DNA of 64,000 nucleotides from Arvicola amphibius (GCF_903992535.2 NC_052047.1:6082120-6146119), one strand, 5' to 3'. Counted from the first letter of the stretch, positions 15,670-28,079 are shown. Program-made: numbers and translations. Notes: generated from the sequence alone by a model not told the origin.

Positions 15670-16055
15670 CCAAGTAAGTTGTAGGAGGCTGCTTGTTTGC
15701 TTCCTGGCCACCCAGACTCCTGAAATAACCACACAGAAACTGTATTAATTAAATTACTGTTTGGCCAATCACTATAGCATACTCCTAGAAAGCTCTTAAA
15801 TATTAAATTGACCCATTTCTATGGTTTTATATTTTACCATGAGGCTCATGACCTACTGGCAAGGTTTCAGCTGGCAGCTCACATCTTTCCCCTCTGGCGG
15901 CTACATGGTGTCTCCCTGACTCTGCCTTCTTTCTCCCAGCATTCAGTTTAGGTTTCCCTGCCTAGCTCTATTCTGCTAAGCCACTGGCTGAAACAGCTTC
16001 TTTATTCATTAACCAATAAAAGCAGCACATATACAGAAGGACTTCCCACACCACA
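15670..16055 (-). mobile_element. LTR-like interspersed repeat, copy 1
   Basis: On the reverse strand it reads in order 'attggttaatgaataaagaagctg', 'agagctaggcaggg', 'tgaatgctgggagaaagaagg', 'gaaatgggt' and 'cagtttctgtgtggttatttc'. The same ordered blocks recur at 21.3, 48.8 and 51.6 kb, defining one family of about 350-390 bp. The form resembles a rodent ERV LTR, but I cannot name it with certainty. Confidence 0.7.
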
Positions 16056-16059
16056 AGTG

Positions 16060-17060
16060 AAGTCTGGTGACAGCTGGACACAGAAGAATCCCTGGTGACA
16101 AAGGGACCCAGGAGGATCCTCAGAACTCACTGGCTAGTCTTGCCAAATCAGAGAGCTCCATACTCAATGAGAGATCTTGTCTCAAAAACTGAGGCAGAGA
16201 GTGACTAAGGGAGGTACTTGGTTTTGATGGACATGTGTAAGCACATGATAACATATATGCATACCACATAGATGTATACAAGAATGCATGACCTCTCTAC
16301 CCTAAGATGAAATGAGATAAATATTTTTTGACAACTGGGTCATATGCACTCCACTGTGTACATCTAATCTGAGGGGAGAAAATAAAAGTACCTCCAGACA
16401 ACTCAGGGGGCATTTGGAACAGAAAACGCAGAAAAGGAAAAAATAATTTCAGTTGTTAAGGTAAGTAAAGACTGTGACCTTAGGGGACATTTGAGCTAAA
16501 CCCTAAGCCTAAACTGGAATTCAGCAAGTTAAGGGGAAATGTTGCAGGTAAATATTATTAATATGTTAAAGATTCTGACCCCACCAGACTGTGAGAAGAT
16601 GAAGGACAAAGTTATTAGATCACAGCACTGAGAACATCCCCCCCACTACCTGAGAACTCATTGTCAGGTATTTACATGTGTTAGCTCACGTAATCTATAC
16701 AGCAAATATAAGAAGCTCGTACACATCTGACCATTTGGCTAATGCGTAAACTATGTCTAAAAAAGACTGTCACTCAGCCTAAACTTCCCATCTGACTCCC
16801 ACTGAGTCAGATACAAATTCAAGAAAAGAAGCAGGTAAAGAAAATTAGTTTAAAATCCGTTGCCTTCTTCCAATCAGACTTCCCTAGAAGACTTGAGTTA
16901 CTACTGCACAGATGCAAATGCGAAATACTTTCCTGGGAACTTGATAAAAGAAGAATGTATGGATCTTAGTAATTGATTGCATAGAGGAATTAAGAAATAA
17001 AGCAAAGGAAAATTTGGGGAAAATAATAGCTAAACGAGATTGAGGTTGTTGACATTGCTC
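16060..17060. other. Intergenic, nothing recognised
   Basis: Non-repetitive AT-rich sequence with no convincing ORF, RNA gene or repeat. Confidence 0.5.
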
Positions 17061-17067
17061 CCCTGCG

Positions 17068-17350
17068 GTGATATTTTGTTTATGATCTTACAAATAAAGC
17101 TTGCCTGAGGATCAGAATATAGAGAGGAGGGAGAGGAGGAAGAGGAGGGAGAGCTAGCCACACTAGCTAGCGATAGAGACCAGGCAATGGTAGCATACAC
17201 CTTTAATCCCAGCATTCCAGAGATAGAGGGAGACAGATCCCTGTTAGTTCATGACCACCCTGGGCTATGTGAAATTGATCCAGTCTAAAAGAGAAACAGA
17301 GCTCACCCAAATGTGATCTCCAGCACTAGTGAGGTGGGTGGAGACAAGAG
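17068..17350 (+). mobile_element. Cricetid-type composite SINE, copy 1
   Basis: It begins 'gatattttgtttatgatcttac' then 'aataaagcttgcctgagg', with a B1-like middle ('ggcaatggtagcatacacctttaatccc', 'gttcatgaccaccctgggct'). A second copy in the same orientation lies at 20.99 kb and a related one on the reverse strand at 27.84-28.07 kb. Confidence 0.6.
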
Positions 17351-17993
17351 TACAATGCGAGACAGGAGCTCAGGCGGTCAGTCTAAAGCAGTCTGAAGAT
17401 GCAGTCTGAGGATTTGTAGGGATAAGATCGCCCCTTTGGTCGGAGCATTGGTAGAGGTAAGTACTCTAGTGACTGGCCACTCTGTTCTCTGACCCTTCAG
17501 CTTTCACCCCCTGATAGCTCACTCTGAGCTTTTATTATTAATACAAATTAGAATTTGTGCTACACTCCCCGACTCCTCCAACAGGTATATGACCCTCAAG
17601 TTCCTCATTCAAGGATTTCTATCATAGTAGACTCTTGGGCTATAAAGAAAAAGCTTTTATACTAACACCTGAAAAATAATACTCAAGAGACAGGTTCTTG
17701 AATTAATTTAATGAATGAAATGGATTTGAAGGCATAATTTCATTGCCAATAAAAATCACAAAACGATAGTCATGACATGCATGTGTAAAATGTGAGTTAG
17801 TGCCTGGAAGCCTAGGCTTCAAAATTTCAGAACTGTAAGAAAACAAACGCATTTGTATGGATGCCTGGAGTCTGCCTGCTATTAGCTTGAGCATCTGAGA
17901 TGTTTCCGCCAGTTGACTTAGTTCTCCACACTACGGACTGAGCATTGGCCTATAGTTCTACATGATATCGTTGTTGTTGTTTGTTGTGGAGGT

Positions 17994-18053
17994 CATGTGT
18001 GTGTATGTGTGCATGTGTATGTGTGTATGTGTGTGTGTGCATGTGTGTGTTTG
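17994..18053. repeat. (TG)n microsatellite
   Basis: An interrupted TG repeat with CATG and TATG variants. Confidence 0.85.
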
Positions 18054-18059
18054 CAGAGC

Positions 18060-20040
18060 AAGAACTCAACGTCTTATGACATTTGAGGGAGGTATAGGCC
18101 TCATTTTTCGCTAAATATATCACAACTGGGCTCAAGTGACCTTCCCTTCACTAATGCATTGACTGATTGGAGAAAGAAACCCATCCCTACTGGGGTTCCC
18201 TGGCACTGTTACAATATAGCCCCCTAGTGGTTTCTTCTCAGCCTTTCTTACTTATTTCTTCTATTGAACCATAAGAGTGGCATCATTCTAGGTTTGGTTC
18301 TTGGTCCTTTATTCCCTGGAGTTTTTCACACTAACAGACAAACTAGACACTGCTGACTTCTGAGTGGTTCAGCTGCCTGAACTCAAGCCACAGACATCCG
18401 CTGTCAATGATTTTATCTCCCTCTCTAGTTCAAAACTGTTCTCATCCCAGCAACTCCATATAGCTTTAAAAATCCTTGGGAATCATACAGAATTATTGCT
18501 CTTACATGCTGTAACTACACATATTTATCATCTTAGAGAATTAAGAATGGGAAAATTTAAAATCTTTACTATTTTCAAATATTATTTTACTTAATTCATT
18601 GTAAATACTATTGAACCTATGATATAATAGAAGAAATGATTAGCATTTTAAAATTTGGATTTTTCAGAAGAAAAATAATAAAAAGAATGTCACTACTTTT
18701 GCTAATATTCCTTATGGCTATCTAGAAATATTTTACTTTTATTTTTGAGATTAAATTATAATTACTTCTTTTCCCTTCAGTTTCCTCTTTTCAAATCTTT
18801 CCATGTGCCTCTTCTTGTTCTCTTTCAAATTCATGATCTCTTTTTTCATTAATTTTGAAACAGATGTATGGATATGGATTTGTATGTATAAGCATACATA
18901 TCCCTAAATATAACCAGCTCAGTCTGGCCACTCGATAATGGATAACTAATTGGTGTGTTCTTATTCTCAGCCTTCCCTAGTTATCTGAAGATTTTTGTGT
19001 AGGGTTGAGGCCTTGTAGTCTCTCCCATCCACCTTGGCCTGTCTATTGCTGTTACATTGTTCATCATGTTTTGGCAGTCACATTGGTGAGACACTATGGG
19101 TAGATACATCCTCTGTGGTTACCAGGAGACACAATCTTACAGGAAACCCCATGGTCTTTTGGATTTCTGTCTAAATAGAAGGCATGTGGGTTCTTGACTC
19201 TTCTTAATTCGACTTGTTATGAGCCACTGCTGTTGTTGAAGTATATATAAAGGTGAGAATTACACAAATCAGCAGGTAGAAAGGAAGCATTTGAACAATA
19301 TTTTCAGAGATCTGAGTGTTCTTATAATTCAGCAAATATTAAGTCCCTATAGGTAAGCTGCAGTGTAAAATTTGAAATCATACAAATAGGTTTTTTCATT
19401 ATTTCATTAAAAATCCATTAGTCTCAAAACATGAAAAGAAGAAGAGAACATTATTCCCAACTTAACAGTGAAAAGAGATTATAAAAACCATTAAATTGAT
19501 TGCCACAAGCAACATAATTCCCAAAAAGGAGTCAGTGACTCTGCTTATGAGGAAAGTCTAGAGAGAAGAGTACTCTTCAGTGAGGAAGGGCAGGAAGATG
19601 GTGAAATGAGTGGAGGCCTATTATTGCTGTTGTTGGAGGAGGAGACTCCTACCTCCATAACACAGCTCTTACACTGTCGCCAACAAAGCAGAGGATAGAA
19701 TTCTGAGACTCTGGTCTTTAAGCCTTGAATGAGCTGAGACTATACTGGGATACTGGAAGAGTCCATGATTGCTGTCATGAGCTTTACATACATAAAAAGC
19801 AAGAGCATGGAAAGAGCACAGAAGTAGCAATGGGATGCCTAAAACTTAAAGGTGGAACTAAAACATGAAAATCCATTGGCATCCCAATCCCCACACTAAA
19901 CTAAAGTAGAAAGCAGTCCAGCTACTGGGCTGGAGAAACGTAAAGCTTGAGGAATACTGACAGTAACGATGATCATGATAAAGACTCAGCCCAGCTCAAA
20001 TGACTGAATTTATGCCCTCACATTAAAAGTTCTATGGAAA
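18060..20040. other. Intergenic, no gene seen
   Basis: AT-rich unique sequence. Short open frames (for example 18364-18594) lack domains and codon structure. Confidence 0.5.
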
Positions 20041-20049
20041 ATCAAATTG

Positions 20050-20580
20050 GTATCAGTATGGTGTTTTTCAGAAAATTAGAAAAAAACCTGCCTCAGGACT
20101 CAGCAATACCACTTTAGTGTATATACCCAAAGGATTCTCAATTATACCACAAGGAAATATGTTCAACTATGTTCATAGCAGCATTATTTGTGATAGCCAA
20201 AACCTGAAAACAACCTAAATGCCCATCTTCCAAAGAATCTATAAAGAAAATGTAGTACATTTACACAATGTAGTACTACACAGCAGAAAAATAATGACAT
20301 CTTAAAATTTGCAGGCAAATGGATGGATCCATAAAACACCATATTGAGTGAGGTAACCCACACTCAGGAAGACAAATATAATATGTACTCACACATAACT
20401 GGCTTTTAGATATAAAACAAAAAAAAACAAGCTTATAACTCACAATCAGAGAACCAAGACAATAAAGAGGACCCTAAGAGAGACATAATATGGATCAAAT
20501 CTACATGGGAAATAGAAAAATATGATGCTACTTACCCTCTACTGTTCTACACATAATGACCAGCATTTAAAAATTGCAAA
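20050..20580 (+). mobile_element. L1 3' end (ORF2 C-terminus and start of 3' UTR)
   Basis: Recognised by 'gtatcagtatggtg', 'tatacccaaaggattc', 'ttcatagcagcattatttgt', 'aaatggatgga' and 'gagtgaggtaacccacac', the usual rodent L1 ORF2 end. It is 5'-truncated and broken by stops. Confidence 0.85.
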
Positions 20581-20589
20581 ACAAAAGCA

Positions 20590-20885
20590 GTAGATTAAAA
20601 AAAAAGGAAGAGAAGAGCGGTGGTAGGAAAGGGGAAGGAAAGACAGAGAAAGATGGAGAAAAGGGAGAGAAAAGGTAGGAATAAAAGGAGGAAAATAAAG
20701 ATGGAAAGAGATGAAAGGAGGGAGGGAGAGAAGGGAAAAGAAAGAAGGGGAAACACAGAGAGGGGGGAAAGAAAGGAGGAAGGGATGGAGAAAGGGGAGA
20801 GAAAAATAAGAGGTGATGAGGAAGGTAAAGACAGATGGAGGGAAAGAAAGGAGAGAGAGGGAAATAGGGACCCAAGGAGAGAGTC
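20590..20885 (+). repeat. Homopurine (GA-rich) tract of about 290 bp
   Basis: This strand is almost all A and G, with units such as ggaaag and gagagg. It directly follows the L1 3' end and may be an expanded, purine-rich L1 3' UTR/tail. The long open frames on both strands here (Arg/Glu/Lys-rich, or Ser/Pro/Phe/Leu-rich) are composition artefacts. Confidence 0.8.
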
Positions 20886-20984
20886 GGTGAGGATATGGAC
20901 AAGCTTTAACATCTGTTCAGTCCTGAAAATATATGCTGCTCTAACCGCCTATATAACCTATATAAATAGTGTGGGTTTCCCCTA

Positions 20985-21265
20985 GGCTTGTGACCTTTCT
21001 AGTCTCTGGTTCTTGGCCTATAGTGGTACATTATTTGTGTTTTAATAAATAAAGCTTGCCTGAAGGTCAGTGCAAAGCAGCCACACTAGTCAGCCATACA
21101 GGCCAGGCAGTGTTTGCACATACGTTTAATCCCAGCAGCCACATTAGTTAGCCATAGAGGCTGGGCAGTGGTGATGCACACCTCTAATCCTGGAACTAGA
21201 GAGGAATATAAGGGTGGATGAGACAGGAACTCTTTATCTTTCAGTCTGAAGATTTCAAGGAGGTA
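20985..21265 (+). mobile_element. Cricetid-type composite SINE, copy 2
   Basis: Contains 'aataaataaagcttgcctga', 'ggccaggcagtg' and 'cgtttaatcccagca', with an internal duplication: 'ccacactagtcagccata' is echoed by 'ccacattagttagccata'. Same family as the copy near 17.07 kb. Confidence 0.6.
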
Positions 21266-21317
21266 AGAGTTCCTTAGTGACTTGGCTGATTTTGTTTTCC
21301 TGAACTTCAGGTTGAAC

Positions 21318-21685
21318 CCTGGTATGGAATTCTCCTCTGTATGCTGTGAATATCATTGGTGAACGAAGAAACTGGCTTGGACTGATAGGGTAGAACAGAG
21401 CTAGGTGGGGAAATCTAAACTGAATGCTGGGAGAAGGAAGGCAGAGACAAAGAGAAGCCATGTAGCCCCTGCCGGAGACAGGCACCAGATGGAACTTTAC
21501 CTGATAAGCCACAGCCATGTGGTGATACACAGATTAATAGAGATGGATTAATTTAGGATATGAGTTAGCCAGAAATATACATAAGTTATTGGCCAAACAG
21601 TTTTGCAAATAATATGGTTTCTTTGTGATTATTTCAGGAGTCTGGGTGGCTGGGAAATGAACAAGCAACCTCTTACAACAGAACC
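21318..21685 (+). mobile_element. LTR-like interspersed repeat, copy 2
   Basis: Blocks 'tgtatgctgtgaatatcatt', 'agagctaggtggggaaa', 'gaatgctgggagaagg', 'cagattaatagagatgg' and 'gattatttcaggagtctggg' match the family seen at 15.7, 48.8 and 51.6 kb. Confidence 0.7.
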
Positions 21686-21689
21686 CCAA

Positions 21690-24190
21690 TACCTGTCTCT
21701 GGGTTCTTATTACTCATGCTACATTGGCCATTTTAGCAATTTCCAGTGTGTGTTATATCACATGGAGTGGACCTTAAACCTAATCAGAACATGATTGGTT
21801 ACTCCCATAACAGTTGTGTCACTGCTACACCAAAATATCTTGTAAACATGTGACTGCTGTATGTCCCAGGGTTCATAGCCGAGTGATATTAATGATTACC
21901 TTTCTCCTCCTCTGATAACTGGCAGAGCATCTTCCAGTACAAGGAACACTGGTCAGTAGGTGTGAAGCTTCCAGTTAGACACCAGTTGGACTTCCTCATG
22001 TTTAATGACATAAGTAAGGGTTGTGGTTAACAATAGGGCCTTCCCTTCAGGTTGTGGAGAGTAACAATAGTATTGGCAACAGCTGCGATATTCCACGGAT
22101 ACCATGGGACACCTTTAACCAATGACTCAACAAGTGATCTTCAGTATTCATCAGTCCACTTAAAAATATCCTGATATCACCGGTGAAATGATTTTGAATT
22201 CACAGGCCCCCTTAACACAGGTGTTAGAGAACCTGGGCATTTAAACAGATGATGGTTGAGAATCACCAACGCAGCTCCACTTTCCTTTGCTCCTGTAAAT
22301 CAAGGCATGCATGACGAGCTGAAAATCCCCTCTAAAATTCAGCCATCTTTCTGTGCTTCTTATTTTGGGTGATGACACTATAATCATGTCACCAAGGCCT
22401 AGTGTAGCACTGGAAATAAAAGTAGCTGCAGAAATAGCAATAGAAAGTTTTTGTCCTGCCACTCTCTTCTGCTGATACCCATATTCATCCTGTCAATTTA
22501 CTGACGTAAGAGTCCTTGTGTTTATTTCATCTGTCACTACATCCTACTTTCTGCAATTTTGTTGTCATGGTACAGCTCCCAAATAATCACTTGTCCACAA
22601 TAGTACCTCACACACTAATAAATAACTTACCTTCATTTAATCTGCATAGCGCCCTCCTTCATGATCAACTTTTGATGTTATCAGAATGGTTTTTCTATAG
22701 TTCAAATTCTTTTTCATGGTCTGTTGGCTCTTGAGAAACACCACAGAAATGTACCCAGCCCTTCCTAGTTGCTGCTTGACTACAATTATGCTTTAATATT
22801 CAACTCAGCTCACTTATATACACATACATACACCGCCCACCAACTAGAGGACATTCCAGATCTGGCCACCGTGAACACTCACTCAGCACATTTCTACTGA
22901 TCCCTGAAAATTCAACTCATTAACAGCCTCCTCCAAAGAGAATTAATTATCTGCTCTAGAGAATAAGAACAAGCAAAAGTCAACTGCAAAACCAAAAGCA
23001 GAGTGAGACCTTCCCAAAGAGCACACACAAATTTTGGTTCTCTCACAATGTAAGTACCAGACTGAAGTATTAAAAGCTGATAACATTTTTATACATAAGT
23101 CTAATATCTTAGTTTTTCACAATATATAATAATTATTATTATCACCATCACCATTATAGAACCTAGCATGTTCAAGGAAGGCTCAGGCTTCATGCTGTCT
23201 GAATATTCTGTTTAGCATGTACACACAGGCAGGATCGACTGTGTTCATCCCTTGCTCTATAAGCATCCCGTGCACATATTACATCTACTGAAGAAGTGCA
23301 GTAGACAGTATAGTAAGAATTTGGCTTATTATAGGAAATAAGCTAATTAAAATTTAGCTTTTAAAAACCTCACAGTAGTAATAAAGAGTAATATACATCT
23401 TATGTATATGTGGAATCTTAAAACAACTGATGAACTAGACATTTCTCATTGTCTAATTATCTCAAGTGAGAAAGGTAATTAGCATCCAGTGTTCAAAAGG
23501 ATTTCTAAGAATATTCATTACTAGTTTACTCTAAAAGAAATAAGCCAAATCAAATCTAAATAGACACATTTGTAACCTGTGTGGCCTGGGAAAAGTATCT
23601 GCCCAAGGACCATGTGTTAAAGACTCCGTCACTGGCTGCTCACTGTCACGAACTGACAGAACCTTGGAGAGGCTCAATGAAAAGGAAGCGGGTGGCAGGA
23701 GGTGTGCCCTGAAGGAATGCCAGACTCCCTTCCCTGTCCTTTCAAGTACCAGGTGTCTCCATCGTGTGCTGCCTCATCACGAGCACCACAACAGTGGAGC
23801 AGCTGAGTCCAGGATGAGATCTCTGAACCCCTGGCTCACAACAAGACAAGCCTTATCTCTTCCGTCCGAGCCGATTCGCTCCAACACTGGGTTACACTAA
23901 CATACAGCTGAACAAACACAAGTAACAGATCCATGGACTATGAGATTGAATGTGCCCAACTTTACAGTTACTACCTAGTCCCTGAGAAAACCTGCCTCAT
24001 ATCATGGTCTGTAATAGGTAGTTAAAAGGGAACCCTTCAATCCTACAAAATAATGCCCTTGTTTTATAGACTAGTAAATGAAATTTTTCTAGTACTTAAA
24101 AAATACCTTTTTAGTAAAAGAAAGTAGCTAGATAGAAGCAGTGGGGCTTTCAACTGTATACTCTCTGTCTTCTCCCAGTAAATATTTAAG
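21690..24190. other. Intergenic, no gene seen
   Basis: Mostly unique AT-rich sequence. Open frames such as 22516-22734 and 23664-23900 have no recognisable motif. Confidence 0.5.
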
Positions 24191-24194
24191 AAAG

Positions 24195-24385
24195 CGTTTG
24201 CCAGGCTATGGCAATGGCTCCATTGCATGCAATGAGAGCTGGAGGGCTGGGGTTTGGTCTCCAGAATATATTCAAATTGTTGAGTGTGGTGGCACATGCT
24301 GTTAATCCAAGTTCAGGGAGAGCGGAGGCAGGCTGGTCACTGGAGTTTACCTTCCAGCCAGCCCAACTGATGACAAGTTCAAAGC
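24195..24385 (+). mobile_element. B4-like SINE
   Basis: An ID-like head ('ggctatggcaatggctcc', 'ggggtttggtctccag') is joined to a B1-like tail ('gtgtggtggcacatgctg', 'caggctggtcactggag'), the B4 arrangement. The twin-primed L1 lies just after it. Confidence 0.6.
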
Positions 24386-24404
24386 CAACGAGAAAGCCCA
24401 AGTC

Positions 24405-25227
24405 AAAAACATTATGGGTGATCCCAAATTTCCTGAGAAACCTCCACACTGCATTCCAAAGCAGTTGCACAAGTTTGCATTCCCACCAGCAATGGATGAG
24501 TGTACCCCTTACTCCACATCCTCTCCAGCAAAGGCTATCATTGGTGTTTTTGATTTCAGCCAATCTGACAGGTGTAAGATGGTATCTCAATGTTGTTTTG
24601 ATTTGCATTTCCCTGATTGCTAAGGAGGTTGAGCATACTCATGAATATCTTGCATATCACCATAGAACCTTCACGTGGCATTGGATGGAGAAAATGACAG
24701 AGCCCCATATAGAAGCACCAGATTGAGCTCCCAAGGTCCTGATGAGGAACAAAAGGAGGGAGATCATGAGCAAGGAAGTCAGGACCGTGAGGAGTGCGTT
24801 TACCCATTGAGACGATGGGACAGATCTAACGGGAGACCACCAAGTCCAGTTGGAATGGGACTGATGGAACAGGGGACCAAACCGGACTCTCTGAATGTGG
24901 CTGACAGTGGAAGAGGACTGAGAAACCAAGGACAACGGCGTTGAGCATGAACTCTACAGCATGGACGGGCTCACTGTGAGCCTTGTCAGTTTGGTTGCTC
25001 ACCTTCCTGGACTTAGGGGGAGCTGGGAGGACCTTGGACTTAACATAGTGAAGGGAACCCTGATGGCTCTTTGGCTTGGAGAGGGAGGGAGTGGGGGTAT
25101 GGGTGGAAGGGAGGGGAGGGAAGGGGAAGGAGGAGGGGAGGAAAAAAATAGAATACAAAGAATTTTATTTTAAAAAATTAAAAATAAATAAATAAATGCT
25201 GGGTCATTCAAAAAAACATTATGGGTG
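24405..25227. mobile_element. Twin-primed (5'-inverted) L1 insertion with 16-bp duplication
   Basis: AAAAACATTATGGGTG occurs at 24405-24420 and again at 25212-25227 as a target-site duplication. Between them, about 24421-24660 is L1 ORF2 on the reverse strand ('gcattcccaccagcaatgga', 'ctgacaggtgtaagatgg'), while about 24661-25190 is the L1 3' end and 3' UTR on the + strand ('ctgagctcccaagg', 'cttggacttaacatag'). It ends in an A-rich (aaat)n tail. An inverted 5' segment joined to a forward 3' segment is the signature of twin priming during L1 retrotransposition. Confidence 0.88.
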
Positions 25228-25229
25228 GC

Positions 25230-25930
25230 ATCTGAGAAACGGTGCTTAAAGTTGACATCTGGATTCTACATGCACATACACACATGTGTACATGTGCATC
25301 TGGACATGCACACACACACACAGTTCACTTGCACACACATGCCTACACACCCACAAAGGAAGTGTTAATAAAGGAATTATTTCTCTTATAGTGCTATAGG
25401 TTGTAGTATCTATATTTTAACATCATTTTAACATCATTTTTTATGCTCAAATTCCCTTCTCACAGACACATCTCTACTTTTACTTTGTCAAGGACATTAG
25501 CTGTGCTAAAGCAAGGCCAGAGCAAGGAGAAAGCAAGGCTTGAAGGCAGGAAAGGAGAACATACATTTTAAAAAGGAAACTTACGTCTTACCTTTCCCAT
25601 GTCCACGGGAAATGCCAGCCACAAATGTGAAGATAAAAAGCACACCCCTTCTGTGTCCTTCCAGTCTCTTCGTCCTTTCTTGAACTTTCCCGCCTGAAAG
25701 GCTTTAGAATAAGTCAGCTGGCATCCATGGCCATGTGGATCTAAGGCTTGCTGTAGGGTCTCAGGCTCTGGGCTCTACAGGTAAAAATTCCATCTACTGC
25801 TCTGTCGGGAAGATTGGGTGCATTCACCATAGTATGTGGTTGACATTTTGAGGGCAAAGGAAGGGAGAAGATACACTTAAGCTCTTCAGACAAAAGTCCA
25901 TGACAGGCAGAAGCTGAAGAGAAAGAAAGT
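25230..25930. other. Intergenic, short CA-rich patch
   Basis: Contains a (CA)-rich stretch at about 25268-25350 and otherwise unique sequence; no gene seen. Confidence 0.5.
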
Positions 25931-25934
25931 CACT

Positions 25935-26052
25935 TTGTTTAGGTATAGTGGTGTTTGACTGTAACCCCAGAATTTGGGAGGCTGGGGCAGGAGGATCTGG
26001 AGTCTAAAGGCAGTGAATTTGAGAGACCAGCCTAGGCCACCTGAGATCCTGT
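25935..26052 (+). mobile_element. B1-like SINE, diverged
   Basis: 'ggtatagtggtgtttgactg', 'gggaggctggggcaggagg' and 'gagaccagcctaggcc' follow B1 order, ending in an A-run. Confidence 0.6.
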
Positions 26053-26217
26053 CTGGAAAAAAACGTAAAGTGAAAAAGGACGAATTCTTGCTCTTGCTTG
26101 CTCCTAAATGATATTTGCTGAGGACATGGAGAAAGAAATAGAAGGAAATCGAGGGCAATGGCCAAAAGGGGTGGGAGGAGTAGAAATTCTTCAGGGACAA
26201 TTTAAGGTGCATTTTTT

Positions 26218-26325
26218 TAAATTTTACAAAACAAGGTTTCTCTGTGTAGTCCTAGCTGTTCTGGAACTCGCTTTGTAGACCAGAATGGCCTCACACTCAC
26301 AGGGATTCACCTGCCTCGGAATCAT
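26218..26325 (-). mobile_element. B1 SINE, reverse strand
   Basis: 'caaggtttctctgtgtagtc', 'ctggaactcgctttgtagac' and 'gggattcacctgcctc' are the reverse complement of B1; its right end is truncated. Confidence 0.75.
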
Positions 26326-26647
26326 GTAAGTGATATTTAGGGAAACGAAAGAGATGTGCATATCATGTCTGCGTCAACACATACTACAGGAAGAGATAAA
26401 AAAACAGTCCCAGTGGGAGACCATCAATATTTGTTACAGTAATGTTGGCATGTTTGAAGGTTAATACTGTCACCCTGACAAGATCTATAATGACTCTGAT
26501 AATAAAACTCTAGGCATGTCCACAAGGGATTATCTAAATTAGGTTAACTGGGGTGAGAAGGCCTGCCAGAACTCTGGGCAGCACTGTTCAATGAGTTGGG
26601 GTTCTGAATGGAATAAAACAGAAGAAAGCAGACTTTAATATCAGCAT

Positions 26648-27051
26648 TCATCTCTCTCCACTTCCTGTGTGTGCATGTCATGTGACAGCTGTCATCTCTC
26701 TCCACTTCCTGTCTATGCATATGACATGACCAGCTGTCATCACTCTCTACTTCCTGTGTGTGTATGTGATGTGACCAGCTGTCATCTCTCTCCACTTCCT
26801 GTCTGTGTATGTGATGTGACCAGCTGTCATCTCTCTCCACTTCCTGTCTGTGTATGTGATGTGACCAGCTGTCATCTCTCTCCACTTCCTGTCTGTGTAT
26901 GTGATGTGACCAGCTGTCAATGCTCTCCACTTCCTGTCTTTGTACGTGACGTGACCAGCTGTCGTCTCTCTTTACTTCCTCTGTGTGTATGTGACATCAC
27001 CAGCTGTCATCTCTCTCCACTTCCTGTGTGTGCATGCAATGTGACCAGTTG
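26648..27051. repeat. 45-bp minisatellite, 9 copies
   Basis: Nine head-to-tail copies of a 45-bp unit that includes catctctctccacttcctgt and gaccagctgt. The middle copies are nearly identical and the outer ones diverge, as usual for unequal exchange. As 45 is divisible by 3, both strands show repetitive open frames that should not be read as genes. Confidence 0.93.
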
Positions 27052-27059
27052 CCTCAAGC

Positions 27060-27835
27060 ACCTGCCATCCTGACAATGGAGGATCATACCACAGATCTTG
27101 AGCTAACATCAGCCTTCCTTTCCTTGGGTTTCTCATGTACTTTGCCATAGCAAAGGGACATTTAACTAATACTGTATGCAAGCATACCTAATCTTGGGTT
27201 TGGACTCCACTTCAGTCCCTTGTCTAGCTATATTACAGGAAGTAAGACCTTTCTTATCTCCAACCTCTACATGTAATTTAAGCATAGTAACATTGCAACC
27301 ATTGTGTGGTAGCCCTTATCAAGTACCCTGAACTTTAGTGACATAAGCTTTAAACACTTAGCAAATGGGTTTGCTGAGTACCAAGGTGCTAGACATGCTG
27401 GACTGACAAATGGACAAAAGCAAACAGTTTATTATTCTTCAAACAAACAGGAAACTTCTGAACATTGAATCCTTATTGTCTTTATGTAAGTCCCACTCTG
27501 ATCAATAGCACATGGAAGAGGCTGGTATTCCTAGAATTTCCACTTCATCTCCTCTGTGGGGAATTTACAACACTCCAAAGTAGGGATTTGGGGAAGAGTT
27601 AATTTGTCCAATCCTGGTTACCCCAGACTGGCTGCTCAAAGCTAAAGCTGAATAATTACAGAAAAATGGCTAGAATTGAGAGCTGGAGTCAACCAACTCC
27701 TGAAACACAACTAATAAAAGCTCAGAGACAAATATTGGGATTCAACCTGAAGATCTGAAAAGCAAAGCAGCCAGCCACTGGCTCTTACCTCGACCTCAGT
27801 TCAAAAAAGGCGATCCTGCCTCTAGGAATCTCAGA
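27060..27835. other. Intergenic, nothing recognised
   Basis: Unique sequence with no convincing ORF or repeat. Confidence 0.45.
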
Positions 27836-27839
27836 CCAA

Positions 27840-28075
27840 GACTGTCTGAGAGCTGTTTCCTCCCATTTTATAATCCTCTCTTGTTCTGGGATTAAAGGTG
27901 TGCACCATTGGGATTAAAAACACGCACCACCCAGTGTCTATGGCAACTAGTTTGGCTACTGGGATTAAAGGTGTGTGTTACCACTGCCTGGCTGTAAGGC
28001 TGACCAGTGTGGGTGTTTTACTTTTCTGATCCCCAGGCAAGCTTTATTTATTAAAATACAATTGAAATGCTGCTA
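27840..28075 (-). mobile_element. Composite SINE, reverse strand
   Basis: Contains 'gggattaaaggtgtg' twice, 'taccactgcctggc', 'cccaggcaagctttattta' and 'attaaaatacaattgaaatg', which is the reverse complement of the composite family near 17.1 and 21.0 kb. Confidence 0.6.
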
Positions 28076-28079
28076 TGAA

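Noticed and set aside
20567..20985. Three overlapping ORFs of 105-121 codons
   Set aside because: Explained by the homopurine tract; one strand gives Arg/Glu/Lys and the other Ser/Pro/Phe/Leu.
24186..25173. Cluster of overlapping ORFs (70-172 codons) on both strands
   Set aside because: They lie in a B4 SINE and the twin-primed L1; some reverse frames are ORF2 remnants, not a host gene.
26648..27051. Possible CRISPR-like array (regular 45-bp periodicity)
   Set aside because: There are no distinct spacers; the whole unit repeats, so it is a minisatellite, and the genome is mammalian.
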